Positions 12,531 to 24,799 of a stretch of 64,000 nt of DNA are shown here, one piece after another; position 1 is the first letter of the stretch, and each line of letters starts with the position of its first letter. Source of the DNA: Chionis minor (Eukaryota > Chordata > Aves > Charadriiformes > Chionididae). A model generated the notes under the pieces. That model was given only the letters and a program-made list of their open reading frames with translations, had not been told where the DNA came from and searched no databases. The DNA is taken from contig VZSF01007805.1 of the NCBI GenBank assembly GCA_013398295.1, forward strand, positions 1-64,000. Reading direction: 5' to 3'. The position numbers and the translations under genes were made by a program.

Positions 12531-13283
12531 ACAGTTAGTATTTCTGGACCCGTGGTTGTCCTCTGGTATAAGTTTTATAAATCAGAAGCTCTGGCAAAGC
12601 CTGTCAGGTGTGGGTGCTGCAGAAGCAACATAAGTGGAATCTACTGGTAGATGCAGTGTCCTTTGTTCTGAACACAAAATTTAAACTTTTTGAAGCTGTT
12701 CTCAGAAATAATCACATGTGCTTAGGAGAAGACATGTTAGAATGGTTGGTGGGAGACAGAAGACAAGGATTTCTTTTAACAGTTACAGCGCAAGAGTACA
12801 ACAGGATTGAAATCCAAACTGTTACTTTTCTTTACTGAGACTCAGTGGTCACTGAAGTATAAAAACAGATGTAAGCATCTCTGGACCTGTTCCAGCTGAA
12901 ACTCAGAGCTCTAATCAGTCTTCAATGGTAGAGCACTGTTAGCTGTTTCTGTAATGCAGGAAGTCAAAAGTATTCTAGAATCAAGGTAATTGCTTTTGCA
13001 CTGAAGTGGGCCAAAGCTGAAACCTTTGAAAGCCTCTTGAAGTTCGGTGACTTGAATAGTATCACTACCTATTAGTTCCAGAATTCAGCTGAAATATTCT
13101 TAAAACCTGCTCTGCACTTTCTAGCCATCTCCTGCTTTTTACTTAAGACAGTGTTTGGCTGTCTTAAATAAAGGCCCTAAAGCCTTTTCTTTTGCTGCTC
13201 GTTTTTCATACCTGAACTTGTGCTCCTGTTGTTTCTCCAGTTGGTTACTACTGAAAATGTTTCATAGGGCACTTCAAACAGAA

Positions 13284-13345
13284 AAGTCTATTTAAAATTA
13301 GCTATTTTAAAATTAATTAAAGTCTATTTAAAATTAATTAATTAG
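13284..13345. repeat. Short tandem duplication ending in TAATTAATTA
   Basis: The phrase 'aagtctatttaaaatta' occurs at 13284-13300 and again from 13320, with a related 'ctattttaaaattaattaa' between them. The second copy ends in the self-complementary TTAATTAATTA. Slippage-driven duplication is the simplest reading. The result is a local cluster of TAATTA homeodomain cores. Confidence 0.8.
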
Positions 13346-13767
13346 TCTGGATTAACACAAAAATAGCAAGAGACTGTTAAGCATGAACTGGAAATTAATG
13401 AAACCTTAATTTCACTTATTTTATTAAAAAAACCCCAGATTTAGCTGACTCTTGTATTTGAAACCACTTCCTGTTCTCAAATAGTTTACTATAAAACTAT
13501 CTTGTAAATTTTTTTCCAAATTTCCTTAGGTTGGTAAATATTTGTCCATACTTCATTGCAGCCACTTTTGAAACTACAGTGGCAAGAATAAACCTCAACA
13601 AGTCTGTCAGCTGATACACGGTATCAAAATCAGATACTGCAGCTCAGCAAGAAGAGAGGGTCATATCGCACAGTCGAGATGAGACATAGATAAGTCTAAA
13701 GCAAGTTAAGGCTTTATCTCAGCTTAACCTTGAACCAGATGCCCTTTTCAAACCCCTTCACTCGCCA

Positions 13768-13790
13768 CCCCCCCGACCCCCCACCCTCCC
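13768..13790 (-). other. G-quadruplex motif on the minus strand
   Basis: The plus strand carries four C runs of 7, 6, 3 and 3 bases separated by loops of 2, 1 and 1 bases (13768-13774, 13777-13782, 13784-13786, 13788-13790). The complementary strand thus matches the canonical G3+N1-7 quadruplex pattern with very short loops, which favours a stable structure. It sits in AT-rich DNA and no gene is adjacent. Confidence 0.8.
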
Positions 13791-15832
13791 AGTGCTTATA
13801 GCACACTACATCTATGCAGTAACAAACAGCTCAAGTTTACAAAACTGGAGGTGGGAGGAAAGAGACCTTAGAAAGCATGACATTAAACTTACCTTTAAGG
13901 ATATTTTTCATCCCAAACATGTTTTTTAAAACATACAGGTAGAATAAAGAGATTGACTAGCTGAATTTTGAAATAGAACAAGATTCAGGTATAAAAGGAC
14001 TTCTCGTTAGGATTTCATCTTAGTCGAATAATGATCATACTGAAATGTATTGCAAACCAGAAAATTTACTTTTTGAAGTCTTTTAAATGTTTTTCCACTT
14101 AAATAATATTCCCACCATAATGAAAGCCAGAAATGATGCTAATTGAGGACTGGGTAGGCATTTTAATTCTTTCACAGATTGTGGATCATTAACATACAAG
14201 TAATTTCTCCTGGCACTCAGAATGTTGTTCACCTTCTAAGTCCCTTCAGTTACTCACTCTCTAGCTTGCCAGTTAGTGTGTTTGCACCGTCATCCTCAGA
14301 TATTGCTTTCTTGTTTCTATCTGCATTTTTCTGGTCTTGGCACGGGAGTGTCAGAAAACAAGCTTTGTTTTGATTTCCTCTCCTTTGTTTTTCTCAGCTA
14401 GTGCTTTTTCAAAAGTTTTCAGAAATCAAATGTACACTGGTTCTTTTTTTATTCCTATTTTATCTGTATCGGTTTCCTAGCTTGCATCCTCCAGCTCTAA
14501 TCTCTCCTTTAATGGGGTCTCTTTTGCTGCTTTTCTCCTAAGGTGAACACTTTCTTCATTTTTGCATCTGAATTATACACTTACACTTCATTTAGAGATT
14601 TCTGATTTTGTTAGCCTTGGAATAAGTGAGATCCTACCACTAAGCATACTGCATTTTGGATACTGCATATTGGATGTATTTCTCGTGTGCATAGTTACTG
14701 CTCTTGACTTGGATTAATAGAAAATCTTTTTTTCTGTAAGGCTCTTATATTCAAGTGTATCACTTCTTCTTTCATTTTTAGATGCTTGTCCAAAGGAAGA
14801 TTAAAGTTATGCTTGAATATCATGAGACACTGATTTTTTTAAACAGAAAACCCACAAATTATTGGTTGGCCCAATGTAAGTGTCTCTGGAATACACCCTT
14901 GTGAAGACAATAGCTGTGATGATGTGTGCTTTTCTGTAGCAATAGTTTTCTTGGCAAATGTAATGTTTATGCTTCCTAGTTACGTCAGTGGGTTCTAATA
15001 AACAGATACCATGCAGCTATAGCAAACTATCTAATAATATTTCACATGCTGCTTTTCCCAATAGGAAAGATAAGCCAGTAGCAGGAATACTTGTCACCGC
15101 TTTTCATTACAAATACTCTTAATTTTTATCTCATTTTAGGCTAGGGAACTCCAGAAAAATACAGTATACTACACATATCCAAAATTCATAGCACAGCTAA
15201 ATTTTCTCTCCCTAACTTCTGAGGTCCCTGCTCAAGATTAACTATCTTCCAGGATCTGATGGAAGTTCATAACCGAGACAGATCTCTGCCTGTAGCTGCA
15301 GTTCTATATCCAAAAGAGTATCCACAATGACTCAGTTCCTGCTGCTAGATTATTGCTGCACCTGTGACTTCTTAAATTAGCTGCAGCTGGACTAGCTGGG
15401 ACCTACTCGCTGCCAGTGGAGAGCAGCAGACTGCTTCAGGAACACCCATGGCTTCTCCATTGTATGATGTTGAACTGAAAAACAGCACTCAGGCAAGAGA
15501 AGGGCTGTGGCAAACTCAGGTTCTTTTTCCTCTCGTAGGAAATAACCCTTATTTAGTTTGAGCTGAGCCAAAGCCATGTTTAACATTCGCTTTCCAGATA
15601 ACCACCTAAATTCCTACATACTGTGGAAAAATAATAGGGAAACTCCCTTCTTAATTTGGAAGAAGACCTCACAGTCACCTGGAAGCAAACTAATTTTTTA
15701 CCACTTATAGCTTCTACTTTCTCCAGATAGGCAAAAAAATCTTGGTATGGTAGGGGAACTGGAAGAATCCCATTATAAAAAGAGATTTGGAAGGACTGCT
15801 GTTTATTCCACCCAGTAAATCACGGATTCTTT

Positions 15833-15850
15833 AAAAAAAAAAAAAAAAAA
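15833..15850 (+). repeat. Poly(A) tract, 18 bases
   Basis: A run of 18 A residues. No retrocopy body could be recognised upstream, so it is best treated as simple sequence rather than the tail of a processed pseudogene. Confidence 0.85.
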
Positions 15851-18559
15851 GTAATAGAAGCAGAGAGTCACCTTTCTGCTATGCCCTTCCTTAGTCTTCC
15901 TCTTCTGGAAAAGTCTTATCAAAGCAGAATGAATCGTATGCTTTAAGGATGTCCTTGATTGGCATAATTAGAGAAGCAATTCTGCCTTACTGCTTTCTTC
16001 TGACACAGCACCTGTCCTGGCTTGGTTTGCCTGCACAAGTCACATTGTTTGAGCTGGCTGCCACTTTGGGCAGTGAGAATGTGGAAAAGCTGGATACAAG
16101 AAAGATTGGATCACCTCATTTTCTAGTAGCATCCTGTCTTTCAACTTCCTTTTTTAAAGAAATACACAAATTGCTCCAGGTTTCCAGTGAAGAGTTTCAA
16201 GATACAAAATATATTCCTATTCCCCAGAGGTTAAATTAGTGGGTAGGAAGTGTTGACTGCTGCCTTGCTTGCTTGTAATCACTAACTAGGGAAAATTAAA
16301 GAAATTCCTCTGTTTTGTTTTGAAAAACTCTGTCCCCTTATGAATGTGGGCAGATGTTTACATAGGAAAATGAAACCTATAATATTTCCAATACAAATAA
16401 ATGCAAGTAAAACACTTTTAGTCTTTAGAAGGTAAGTATTTACTGGGGGTCCAGATTAATTTGCTTTCCTCAGCTGTGCTCTTGTTGTCGTAATAGAGCT
16501 GTTTGTGACACTAAATGTGGGGATTTGATTTTGCTTCAGGTTGACATTTAGTGGCACTACACGTGAAAAATTACATCTTCAACAAAGCTTTTCTTGGTGG
16601 AGCGCTTGGAGACAACATAAGACCTTCTCATGCTAAATAGAGCCTCTATGATGGCTGTGTGGTTGCTTCACAGTTCTCTTTGAGTCTTTGTCACTTACCC
16701 TGATTCCATCAGGTGCTAAAAATGTGATGGAAGAGTAAAAAATGCAAAACCACAAAGGCTACATGTTTGTTTTGTGCACATTTAACTGGCATTATTTAAG
16801 CAGGTCAGCTCACTTGGAAATCAAATGAAATTATTTGAATGGAGGATGGCAGGAATATCTACCTTTGCTAATCTGGACTAGGATTTTCTCTCTATTGAAG
16901 CTACAGGAAGTCATGTAAATAGGAAATAGTTTTATGTTTTCCAAATTTATGTATTAATATACATACATGTAAAATATATATGTCTAATTGTCGAGCATGG
17001 TGGAAGTTTTTAGAGATTGTCTTGTGAATCAATGACAACGAAGCCATGACTTCGTGAAATGGAGAGCCTTGAATTACAAGTCAAAGTGGGGACAAACCAA
17101 GAGTTAATGTATGGCAAGGTTACTTAAGATCAAGGGTGTAGTCTGCCTTTTAAGGGAATACTGTTTTTGTTATTGAGGCAGAGTTTGGTGATACCAACAC
17201 ACGGCAGTGCCATGCAGAGAGAAGATAAATTTAGATTGAATGATTTCTCAGTTAAACAGGGACCAACAGGGAGTTTATAATAAAACAATTTACACTCACT
17301 TTGGAATATGACAATAGCAATTTTTCTTGTGCTGAAAACAAACCATTACTGATGTATGTTTGTGACCCAGCAGGAAGTTTTCTAATACAGACTCTTTCCA
17401 CATCTATTCAGTAGCAGATGTAATTTGTCCAACTTGTCTGGCGGTATATAATATCATGTATTATTACTACTGTCACATTTTCCTATGATGCTAAAATTCT
17501 AGTGAAAAATTTAGATTCCTTTGGAATCCCCCAGAAGAGATATATGTCTTTTCACCTTGAAGGTTTAGTACTTAATGAATTAGAGGCTTAAATTCACTCG
17601 CCTGTTTTTAGATTTTATTAAAAATATTTGTGGTGTAATCTCTGATTCTAAAAAAATTTATCAGGTAACGTTTTGACATATATGATACCAATTTTTAATT
17701 CACATACTGTAATGTAAATCAGGAAGGTTTCCTTTGTCAGTGCAGTAAATCAGGGTGAAAGAACTGACTTCCTGGTTACAGGAAATTTTAGTTGCATTCA
17801 AAATGCCTGATAGGAGAAGTATTGATATTACTTGTGTTGTATTTTAGCTGTGTCAGCAGGAGGAAAGGATGTCGGTATTCCTAATCTAAAGTCGGAGGTC
17901 CCAGGTTTCTGTCTTCTTCAGTATGGATACAACAAAATCCCATATAAGACTGGTACAGTCAGTAGAGTGTGGTGACAGAGAATTGCTTGTAAGACCAACT
18001 GAACTCTCATGTGATGTTCAGGATCACTTTTGGTCAGATGGAACTATCGTTGCTTCCTAGCATCAGGCAGAGACATTTCTAAGACTTTCTTGCTGAATAA
18101 GATGATATTAACCCATCTTATTTTGTACTAGAGAAGCAGCTGGTATCTCTAAGCACATGATCTTGAAGAATTACCCATATAAAGAAAACTTTGGTTCTTC
18201 CGTATATGTGTGCACCATTGCTATTATAGGAGAAAGGATGGCAGAAATTAATTGGAAAGTGTTGACAATTGCACTGAAATTTCTGTGCAGGCCCAATGGG
18301 AACATTCTTCTCATTTCTAGGTTCTCTTAATGAAGGTTGTATGCAGACTTTTAAAATATTTTCCCTTTTAGAAGAATAAAGCCCAATTTCTTCCGTTCTT
18401 CCTATTTTGCTTTTACTTCTGAGGAAATATTCAAGGGAAAGGAAGTGCTGGTTCCACTTTTATAATGGCAGTAGGCTCCTCTGTTTATCATGGGAAACTG
18501 TTTTGGTAGTGGTGGAGAAATATCTAGGACCAGATCAGTAATTCTGTGCTCCTTTGTTT

Positions 18560-18900
18560 TATTTTGTGATTAACTTTTCACAGGTGTAGCTGCGGGAGGA
18601 GAAAGCCTAAAACAATAAAAGGCAAGGTCTGTAATTAGATGAGATTGTCCACAGGAGAAAAAATAGGACACAGCCAGAAAGCTTGGAATACCGTCATTCA
18701 GCTGTGAAGCTGAGTGATTGCCAAACACATTAGTAAATGACAATTTTCTTTGTAATTTTAAAATCTTAACACTTCTGTTTGCTCATTAGATATTGCTAAA
18801 TATATGATAGGTGAATTAAAACATAATTTGCAGATAAATAAAAATGCAACACTTCATCTTCTCTAATTGAAATTTAAGTATATCTAGAGAAATATTTGCA
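18560..18900. promoter_or_regulatory. Candidate conserved non-coding element
   Basis: Non-repetitive and non-coding stretch with many homeodomain-like and HMG-like cores: 'gtgattaacttttcacagg', 'aacaataaaagg', 'ctgtaattagatgag', 'cacattagtaaatgac', 'gctcattagatattgc', 'ctaattgaaattt'. The density resembles vertebrate developmental enhancers. There is no direct evidence of conservation. Confidence 0.3.
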
Positions 18901-20539
18901 GATGCAAGCCATGCAGATCATCAGGCTAGAGCAAAGGTTGCTCAGATCAGTCTAGTTATTAAAATTTGATACAATCTTTTTGGAGCAAGACTGCCCCTGG
19001 GTAGGCAGAAATTAAGAAGACTGTATTAGGGTTTCTAGGAAAGAAATTATTCACCTGTCTTTGTATCCAGAGTAACTGAAGTGCTTGTGCTGCCCTAGGC
19101 ATAGGAAAACACGCCTTCTCTGCAGTATGTGTTAGGTTATTTTGTTGTGTAGGAGAAAGAGTAATGGGAAAATTACCAACTTTCACAACTGCCCAAATGA
19201 GTAGACTTGGCCAGAAGAGAACATGTTCCTTCCTTTCATTGTGAGGTCCCAGGGATCATAATGTAGCTCTGTGTCACCGTGTCTGCGGGAGTCTCACGGG
19301 CATTGAGGGGGCAGATGAAAACCCAGTTTTTTAATGTCACAAATGAACTTGCAGTTCCATGAGTAAGATTTAACAAGGGAGATACTTTCTGTCGCGTGAA
19401 TTCCAATAGTCTTGGAATCTATTTAGAAACACTTTCTAACACATCCATAACTGAAGAACTCGCATCAGAGTAAAATAATTGAGAAGAAATTTTTCCATAT
19501 TTCTGTGTATCAGATATTTACACCTCCTAATGTGAGACAGGATTTTATCAAATGTAGGAGACTTTGAACCTTTTGGGGCACTACTGTTTGTCACAGACAA
19601 TTCTGTTGCATCTGAAAGACTTGTTCATTAGGAGCGTACAGCTTTTCATTAAACAAAGACTGACATAGCTGGCTAGCAGTAAAAGGGGTCCAAATGGGTA
19701 TAGCGTGGCCTTTTCCACTATCAGAGTCAAGCAAAATGGTCAGGTATAACTGATGCAAGCTTGCAGGTTTGTATAATTTTGTCAGACTCTGGCTATCACA
19801 TAATAAGAATAAGATGCTGTAGACAGGTCACATTACTGGATAAGTCATACACCTTTCCTTGCAGGCTGAGAAACTTTCAAAATATTCCACCCTTCTATTG
19901 TAAAATCACAGGCTTCTAGAAAGAAATTACTAAATACATCTCCTAGTAGGTTGTCATAGTACACTTTTTTTCTCTGTACATGAGTCACTGTAAAGCAGTA
20001 TCTTCCCTGTACTCCAAGCTGGTGGGTGACAATGGGCTGATCTGGTCGTGAGCTCATATCGTATTCAAATATAGCAACATCTTGATGATATTATGATGAT
20101 TACCACTTTGCAATTGGTATGTCTTAACTCAGCACAGGAACATAACATTCCTAATGAGATACGGCAATAATTTGCCTGTCACAAAACGATCTTTTCCCTC
20201 CTAAGTGACAGTGTGTTACCATTACAAACATATGTCCTTATTGACTAACGCACTAATGAATGCAGGTCTAACATTCTCATATTAGATATTTATGCCATTT
20301 GATAAAGTGTAGAACTTAATCTGTATCAGAACTATTCATACAGTGCATGAATCCTGGAGTTAGTTAAGGCAGTGAGGATATCTATTGTCTTTTTCTCCTG
20401 GCCCACAGGAGCCTTGAACTATTCGGGAAATAGCTGGGGCAAGTGAAGAGATTTTCAAAGGAGACTAGAAGAGTTAGGCATTGCAGCTTTAATGTAACTT
20501 TTTGTAAGCAATTCCTCTTGGAAACTCTGAGCCATTGTT

Positions 20540-20755
20540 CATGTAAGGCTCAGTTTTGTACTCCCTCTTTAGGCTCTGAGCCCACAAATTTATATGGGAT
20601 TAATTTTAAGCATGTGGTCCTGCGGACTTCAATAGGGCTACTTAAGCCTGAAGTTAGGCACATGTGTAAGCATTTTCAGAATCAGAGCTGTAGGAGAGAT
20701 TCCCATTTATTTTGATGGGAGTTTTGCCTGAATGCAGATTGAGCCCATGTGTTAC
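20540..20755. repeat. Old interspersed repeat relic (sauropsid-type)
   Basis: The order of phrases 'gacttcaatagggctactt', 'aagttaggcacatgtgtaagcattttcagaatca', 'gatgggagttttgcctgaatgcag' and 'attgagccca' is one I associate with a repeat widespread in turtle, crocodile and bird genomes ('acttcaatggga...', 'gggagttttgcctgagtaaggactgcag'). The copy is decayed and I cannot fix its family or ends. The 90-codon open frame at 20443-20715 overlapping it is therefore not a gene. Confidence 0.5.
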
Positions 20756-22120
20756 AAAAGCCATTCTTTGACACTCCAGTTGGACTGTAGTAACTAGGAA
20801 GAAGTGAATTCAGTAAGATAAATGTCTGTTGCAAGTTTTTGTATACTCATCAAAGGAAAACTGTTTTCTTACTGCTGAATTTCCTTAGTGTTGCAGGTTT
20901 AAGTTTACTCCATAATACATGATGTAGTAGTTGATACATAGCTTAATGCCAGTATTATCTAAATTCTGTACTGTTGATTTTGTGTTATTTTGTTTACTAT
21001 AAGTGTCATGGAAGAGATGGTACAAATCTTCGAAATACACATTTTATGTGTAGTGATACGTGTCACTGAATTGTTTTGTAACCACTGCATCACTTTAAAA
21101 AGAACTGTATTTCTTTGTCGGGTTGTGAATTTTGGTCATTTTCCTATACAATCAATGAGGATGACGGAATGCTTGAAAAGAGTAAAGATATTGGCCATTC
21201 AGATGTTTAGAATTGTGCTTGAACCATGCATATAACTACTGGTCAAAATCTAATGACATTACGTAGCTCAAAACCCCAAAAAATTTTAATTCAGTTTTTA
21301 ATAAATATTTTAAGAGTAAGACTACCATTTTAACATAATACCACACCTCCTCCATATTGGTTTGCAAAATCTAATAGAGACCTGGGCTTCAGAGGGTTGT
21401 ATTAGTTTGTAGTAATGCTGTCCTTATTGACATGAATCTAGATACTGCAGTCTCTGTTTGAATAAGACTTTTTTGGAAGTGAAAGGGAATCTTAAGGTGC
21501 AAAATTTGATATATTTTGTGAACAGGGCACAAGAGCCTGTGAACTACTCACCAGCAGTGCAGTGTCTGTAGACAGGTAGAGGGCAGGGATTGAGGTGGAT
21601 AGACACAGGACTTTGTGACACATTGGAGCCAATGCACTGGTGTTCCAGTGTGGACTTGAACTACAGGACTGGGTGTGATTTCACTGGTAACATCTTCCCC
21701 GCGGATTTCCTATCTGAATTCAGAAACTGATCTGAGTCTGGGTTTGAGCATATACTAGTGTTGTGGGGCACATGCTCACTCCAGCTAGAGCTTATCTCTA
21801 ATTACAGGGAGTGGTATGTATTAAGTTGCTTTAAAAAATACTTTGGTTTCAGAAATCAACGAACTGGCTTTAGCTACAGCGGTACTACCTTAGTATGTTG
21901 CTTTTAAAAACTAGAAATATTTAAGAAATTCTGAAAATTCATGTGACTGGCACTACGCTGTCACATTGGCTCTGTTCTATAGCAGCAGAATGCAAGGTCA
22001 AGCATGACAACAGGAGTCAAGAGATGATGCCAAGAACAAATCCATAAGAAGGACTAGGGAAGGAGCACAATGTGAAATACTTATGGTGGTTGATAGGAAG
22101 TCCTCTTGAATAGCATTTAT

Positions 22121-22137
22121 CCCCACCCACCCCCCCC
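22121..22137 (-). other. G-quadruplex-prone tract on the minus strand
   Basis: The plus strand reads C4-A-C3-A-C8 (22121-22124, 22126-22128, 22130-22137). The C8 run can serve as two runs of three, so the opposite strand satisfies the four-run quadruplex rule with loops of one or two bases. It is short and isolated. Confidence 0.65.
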
Positions 22138-23101
22138 AGCATTTACATGCTAACACATGCTTGGTGGTGTAGAATGGGAGTCTTAGATGGCTCATATACA
22201 GTCTTTTCAGTATATAACAAAATACTATACCTCAGATTCTCTTCCATCCGTTTGAGTACTGATTTTCTAATATAACTTCACACAGGCCAGTTTACAGCAG
22301 TGATAATTTTTAGATAGTACTGAAGTAGAACAGGTGACATGGAAGTGAAAAACTGTATTTATGTGTCTCTTCTTGACCCTTTGTCAGCACAGTTTATCCA
22401 GGATTATTTTTTTTTACCGAAGACATTAGAATCACTTGAATAATTCTGATTTAAACTAAGTTTGCATAATTCTTATTCTAACACCTCATCAGCCAGAATA
22501 ATGTGATGAAAAATGTCACTAGTCACTTTGGAAAGATTAAGACACTACTTGTTAAAGTGATTGGAAAACCTCTGATGTGTGTGAGAAAAAGAAAATCTAT
22601 TCCATTTTTACTGAAATATGCAGAGAATCTTTAAACTGCTCAAGCAAGGCTATGTTCCAAAATGGTGCGTTATTAATTCTGACCAAATATGTAGAAAAAA
22701 GCACACAGAAGGTAAGTAATATAGAGGAGATGCAAAATAATTCTTTAGCAATATTACTTGAATATTTCCTGTTATATGATCATATTTGTATTTGCTTTGT
22801 AAGCAAACCATTTTCTTTTGAAATAAAATCACAATTCATACTTGATGTAATTTTTGTTATAAGAAGATGAAAATGTATTTAAAATGCTACATGGAAATAA
22901 TTTCTTTACAGTACCCCAAAAGCTGGACTTAGACAGCTGGAGAAACTGAGGAAGAAAAATTCAATGTAAAACTGCATGACTGAGCCTAAAGTTCTCTGTA
23001 TTTGGATACTTAGTCTTTTGCTTCTGATAACTACAAGCATGTTGACTCAACCCACAGACTAGGAACTAGCGTGTAGAAATGAACCATCTCTGAAGTATGT
23101 A

Positions 23102-23126
23102 ACATTTATGCCATAAGCATAAATGT
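23102..23126. repeat. Perfect 10-bp inverted repeat with 5-base loop
   Basis: Arms 23102-23111 (acatttatgc) and 23117-23126 (gcataaatgt) are exact reverse complements around 'cataa'. The stem is AT-rich and too short for a microRNA precursor. Confidence 0.85.
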
Positions 23127-23687
23127 CAGAGATAATTAGCAAAATTGGCGCAGCAAAAATTTTACATCTGTGAAAGCTGAATTTAATATTTTAATGATGT
23201 AATGATGTATACTAAAGTTCCTGTAAGTTTGAAAGTCCCTATTGAAATAGCTATTGACAAGTTCTTTTATGTACTCAGTGCACTACCCGCTCAGCAGCAC
23301 ACTGTCATTTTAGACCAATTGCCCAGCAAACTTTTAAAATGCTGTCACAAAAAATTGCTAAAACAGAGCTAGCTCTTTAATTTGTCTGCCACTTTTTCTG
23401 TCACTCCTACTGCACTTTATGTTGAGTGCAAGTTTTAGCTGTCACATCTGAAATCCTTCCGCATATTTCTAGAGGTTGAGTTGAGGCCGTTTTGCCAATT
23501 TGTCCTACAATGTTAAGGGAAGTTTTAAATAAAAATATTTTATTCACACTTCTTTTACTTGTACACTTTAATATAGAGGATTGGAAATTATTCTTCCTAT
23601 AGCTGTGAAAACTAATTGTCATTTGTAAAAGAGAAATGAGTTTCATTAGAGATCATGATTTGTCCAAATCCATCTGTTTCATAGGAA

Positions 23688-23700
23688 TGTGTGTGTGTGT
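23688..23700. repeat. (TG)n microsatellite at an LTR edge
   Basis: A short TG tract directly precedes the apparent boundary of the minus-oriented LTR at 23703. Together with the TA/TG tract on the other side (24347-24420), it suggests insertion into, or expansion next to, a microsatellite. Confidence 0.8.
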
Positions 23701-23702
23701 TA

Positions 23703-24343
23703 TGGTTTGAGAAACTCACAACAATTTATTGTCATTTAGACAATTATTCTCTCAGCTGATGGCCTCTCACCACTCCTGAAGGGGAATCTGGAAGAAAACA
23801 AGGAAACCTGGGAGTTGAAAGATAAACAGATTTAATAGGATAGGACTAGATAATTAACAGTACTAACACTAAAGAACCGATATTGATCCCAATACCCATA
23901 TACACTATACAAGGATTATACTCAGCCAACTATATCAGTAGGAAGCTTTGCACTCCCAGCAGTGGGCAGTAAATGTCAGACACTGTGAGTGCTACAGCTT
24001 TGAGAGGAAGGGAAGGCCTCATGGGTTTGGCACTGGGACAAGAAGTCCTCTGGATTGCTGCCATCAAGGGGAGAGAGAACCTCGCAGCAAACTTTTCTAA
24101 TTTATATTGAATGTGACGTTCATGGTACGAAATAATCCTGTTGGCCAGCTTGGGTCAAGTGCCCAGGTCTCACTCCTCATCCCTGCACCTGGCTGCTTGA
24201 AAATGCCGAGACCCTGAAACCCACACACCATAGCTGGCTATAAAGTAAATATTTTCACAAATTCAGATACTAGAGTCTTCTAAAAATACAGTTTTCCCAA
24301 GCATTAGAAAAGAAATTAGTCCTGTGTCGCTCAAGCCAGGACA
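23703..24343 (-). mobile_element. Endogenous retrovirus LTR, probably solo (bird ERVL-like)
   Basis: On the minus strand the element begins with TGTCCTGGCTTGAG at 24343, the terminal TGTCCTGG shared with the LTRs at 56332 and 62405. Inside, on the plus strand, are phrases I associate with bird LTRs: 'aataatcctgttggccagcttgggtc', 'aatttatattgaatgtgacg', 'ggattatactcagccaac' and 'gacactgtgagtgctacagct'. The far end is placed at the TG of 'tggtttgagaaactc' (23703), giving about 640 bp; this end is less sure. I saw no internal gag or pol sequence on either side, so a solo LTR is likely. A clean target-site duplication is not visible because both flanks are simple repeats. Confidence 0.72.
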
Positions 24344-24346
24344 ACG

Positions 24347-24420
24347 TGTATATATATGTGTGTATATATACATAAATGTATTTTCCCTACTTGTATATAC
24401 ATATAAAAATATATATATGT
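24347..24420. repeat. TA/TG-rich microsatellite cluster
   Basis: Interrupted TATATA and TGTGTATATATACA units run through this stretch, directly abutting the LTR terminus at 24343. There is no gene content. Confidence 0.85.
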
Positions 24421-24529
24421 AGAGTACAGCTGCTTAAGACTAGCCGGTAGTTGATGTTCTGTCCATGTACAGGGTCATCCTATGAAAATTTTCTGTTTGT
24501 ACAAGATGAAAAGGCTTCAGTGGGAAGTT

Positions 24530-24788
24530 TGAAAACAACTTACCTCAGACTTGAATATAGGAAGTTCCCTCTGAACAGGAGGAGGAACTTCTTTACTTGG
24601 GGGGTGGCAGAGCACTGGAACAGGCTGCCCAGAGAGGTGGTGAAGTCTCCGACTCTGGAGACATTCTAAACCCACCTGGACGCCATCCTGTGCAACCTGC
24701 TGTAGGTGGACCTTCTCTGGCAGGGGGGTTGGACCAGATGATCTCTAGAGGTCCCTTCCAACCCCTGACATTCTGTGATTCTGTGACT
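24530..24788 (+). mobile_element. CR1 LINE 3' end, 5'-truncated
   Basis: The plus strand runs through the CR1 ORF2 C-terminus: 'aggaggaacttctttac', then 'gcagagcactggaacaggctgcccagagaggtggtg' (the W-N-R-L-P-R-E-V-V coding segment, as in the intact copy at residues 550-558), then the 3' UTR phrase 'ggttggaccagatgatctctagaggtcccttccaaccc'. It ends in 'attctgtgattctgtgac', the expected tandem 8-base CR1 terminus. The frame is open only from 24451 to 24669 and ends early ('PTLETF' then stop), so it is dead. It lies in opposite orientation to the CR1 at 26979-28797. Confidence 0.92.
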
Positions 24789-24799
24789 TCCAAGTGGCC

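Larger units (their letters stand above)
12540..18550. other. AT-rich non-coding DNA, no gene seen
   Basis: The region contains simple-sequence features listed separately (13284-13345, 13768-13790, 15833-15850) and short frames at 12608, 14179, 15392 and 15949 without recognisable domains. I saw no transposon of recent origin. Confidence 0.6.
18900..23690. other. AT-rich non-coding DNA, no gene seen
   Basis: Apart from the old repeat relic at 20540-20755, the C-rich tract at 22121-22137 and the hairpin at 23102-23126, nothing is recognised. Frames at 18959, 19845, 20443, 20990, 21998 and 22577 have no domain and read as chance. Confidence 0.6.

Noticed and set aside
15833..15850. Poly(A) tail of a processed pseudogene
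   Set aside because: No parent-gene-like or frame-bearing sequence was recognised upstream, and no flanking direct repeat is evident.
20443..20715. 90-codon plus-strand frame
   Set aside because: Half of it overlaps an old interspersed repeat relic and the peptide has no domain.
23102..23126. Hairpin as a microRNA precursor
   Set aside because: The 10-bp stem is too short; a precursor needs a stem of roughly 25-30 bp or more.
24451..24669. 72-codon plus-strand frame as a gene
   Set aside because: Its second half is the CR1 ORF2 end (WNRLPREVV); the first part is junction sequence.
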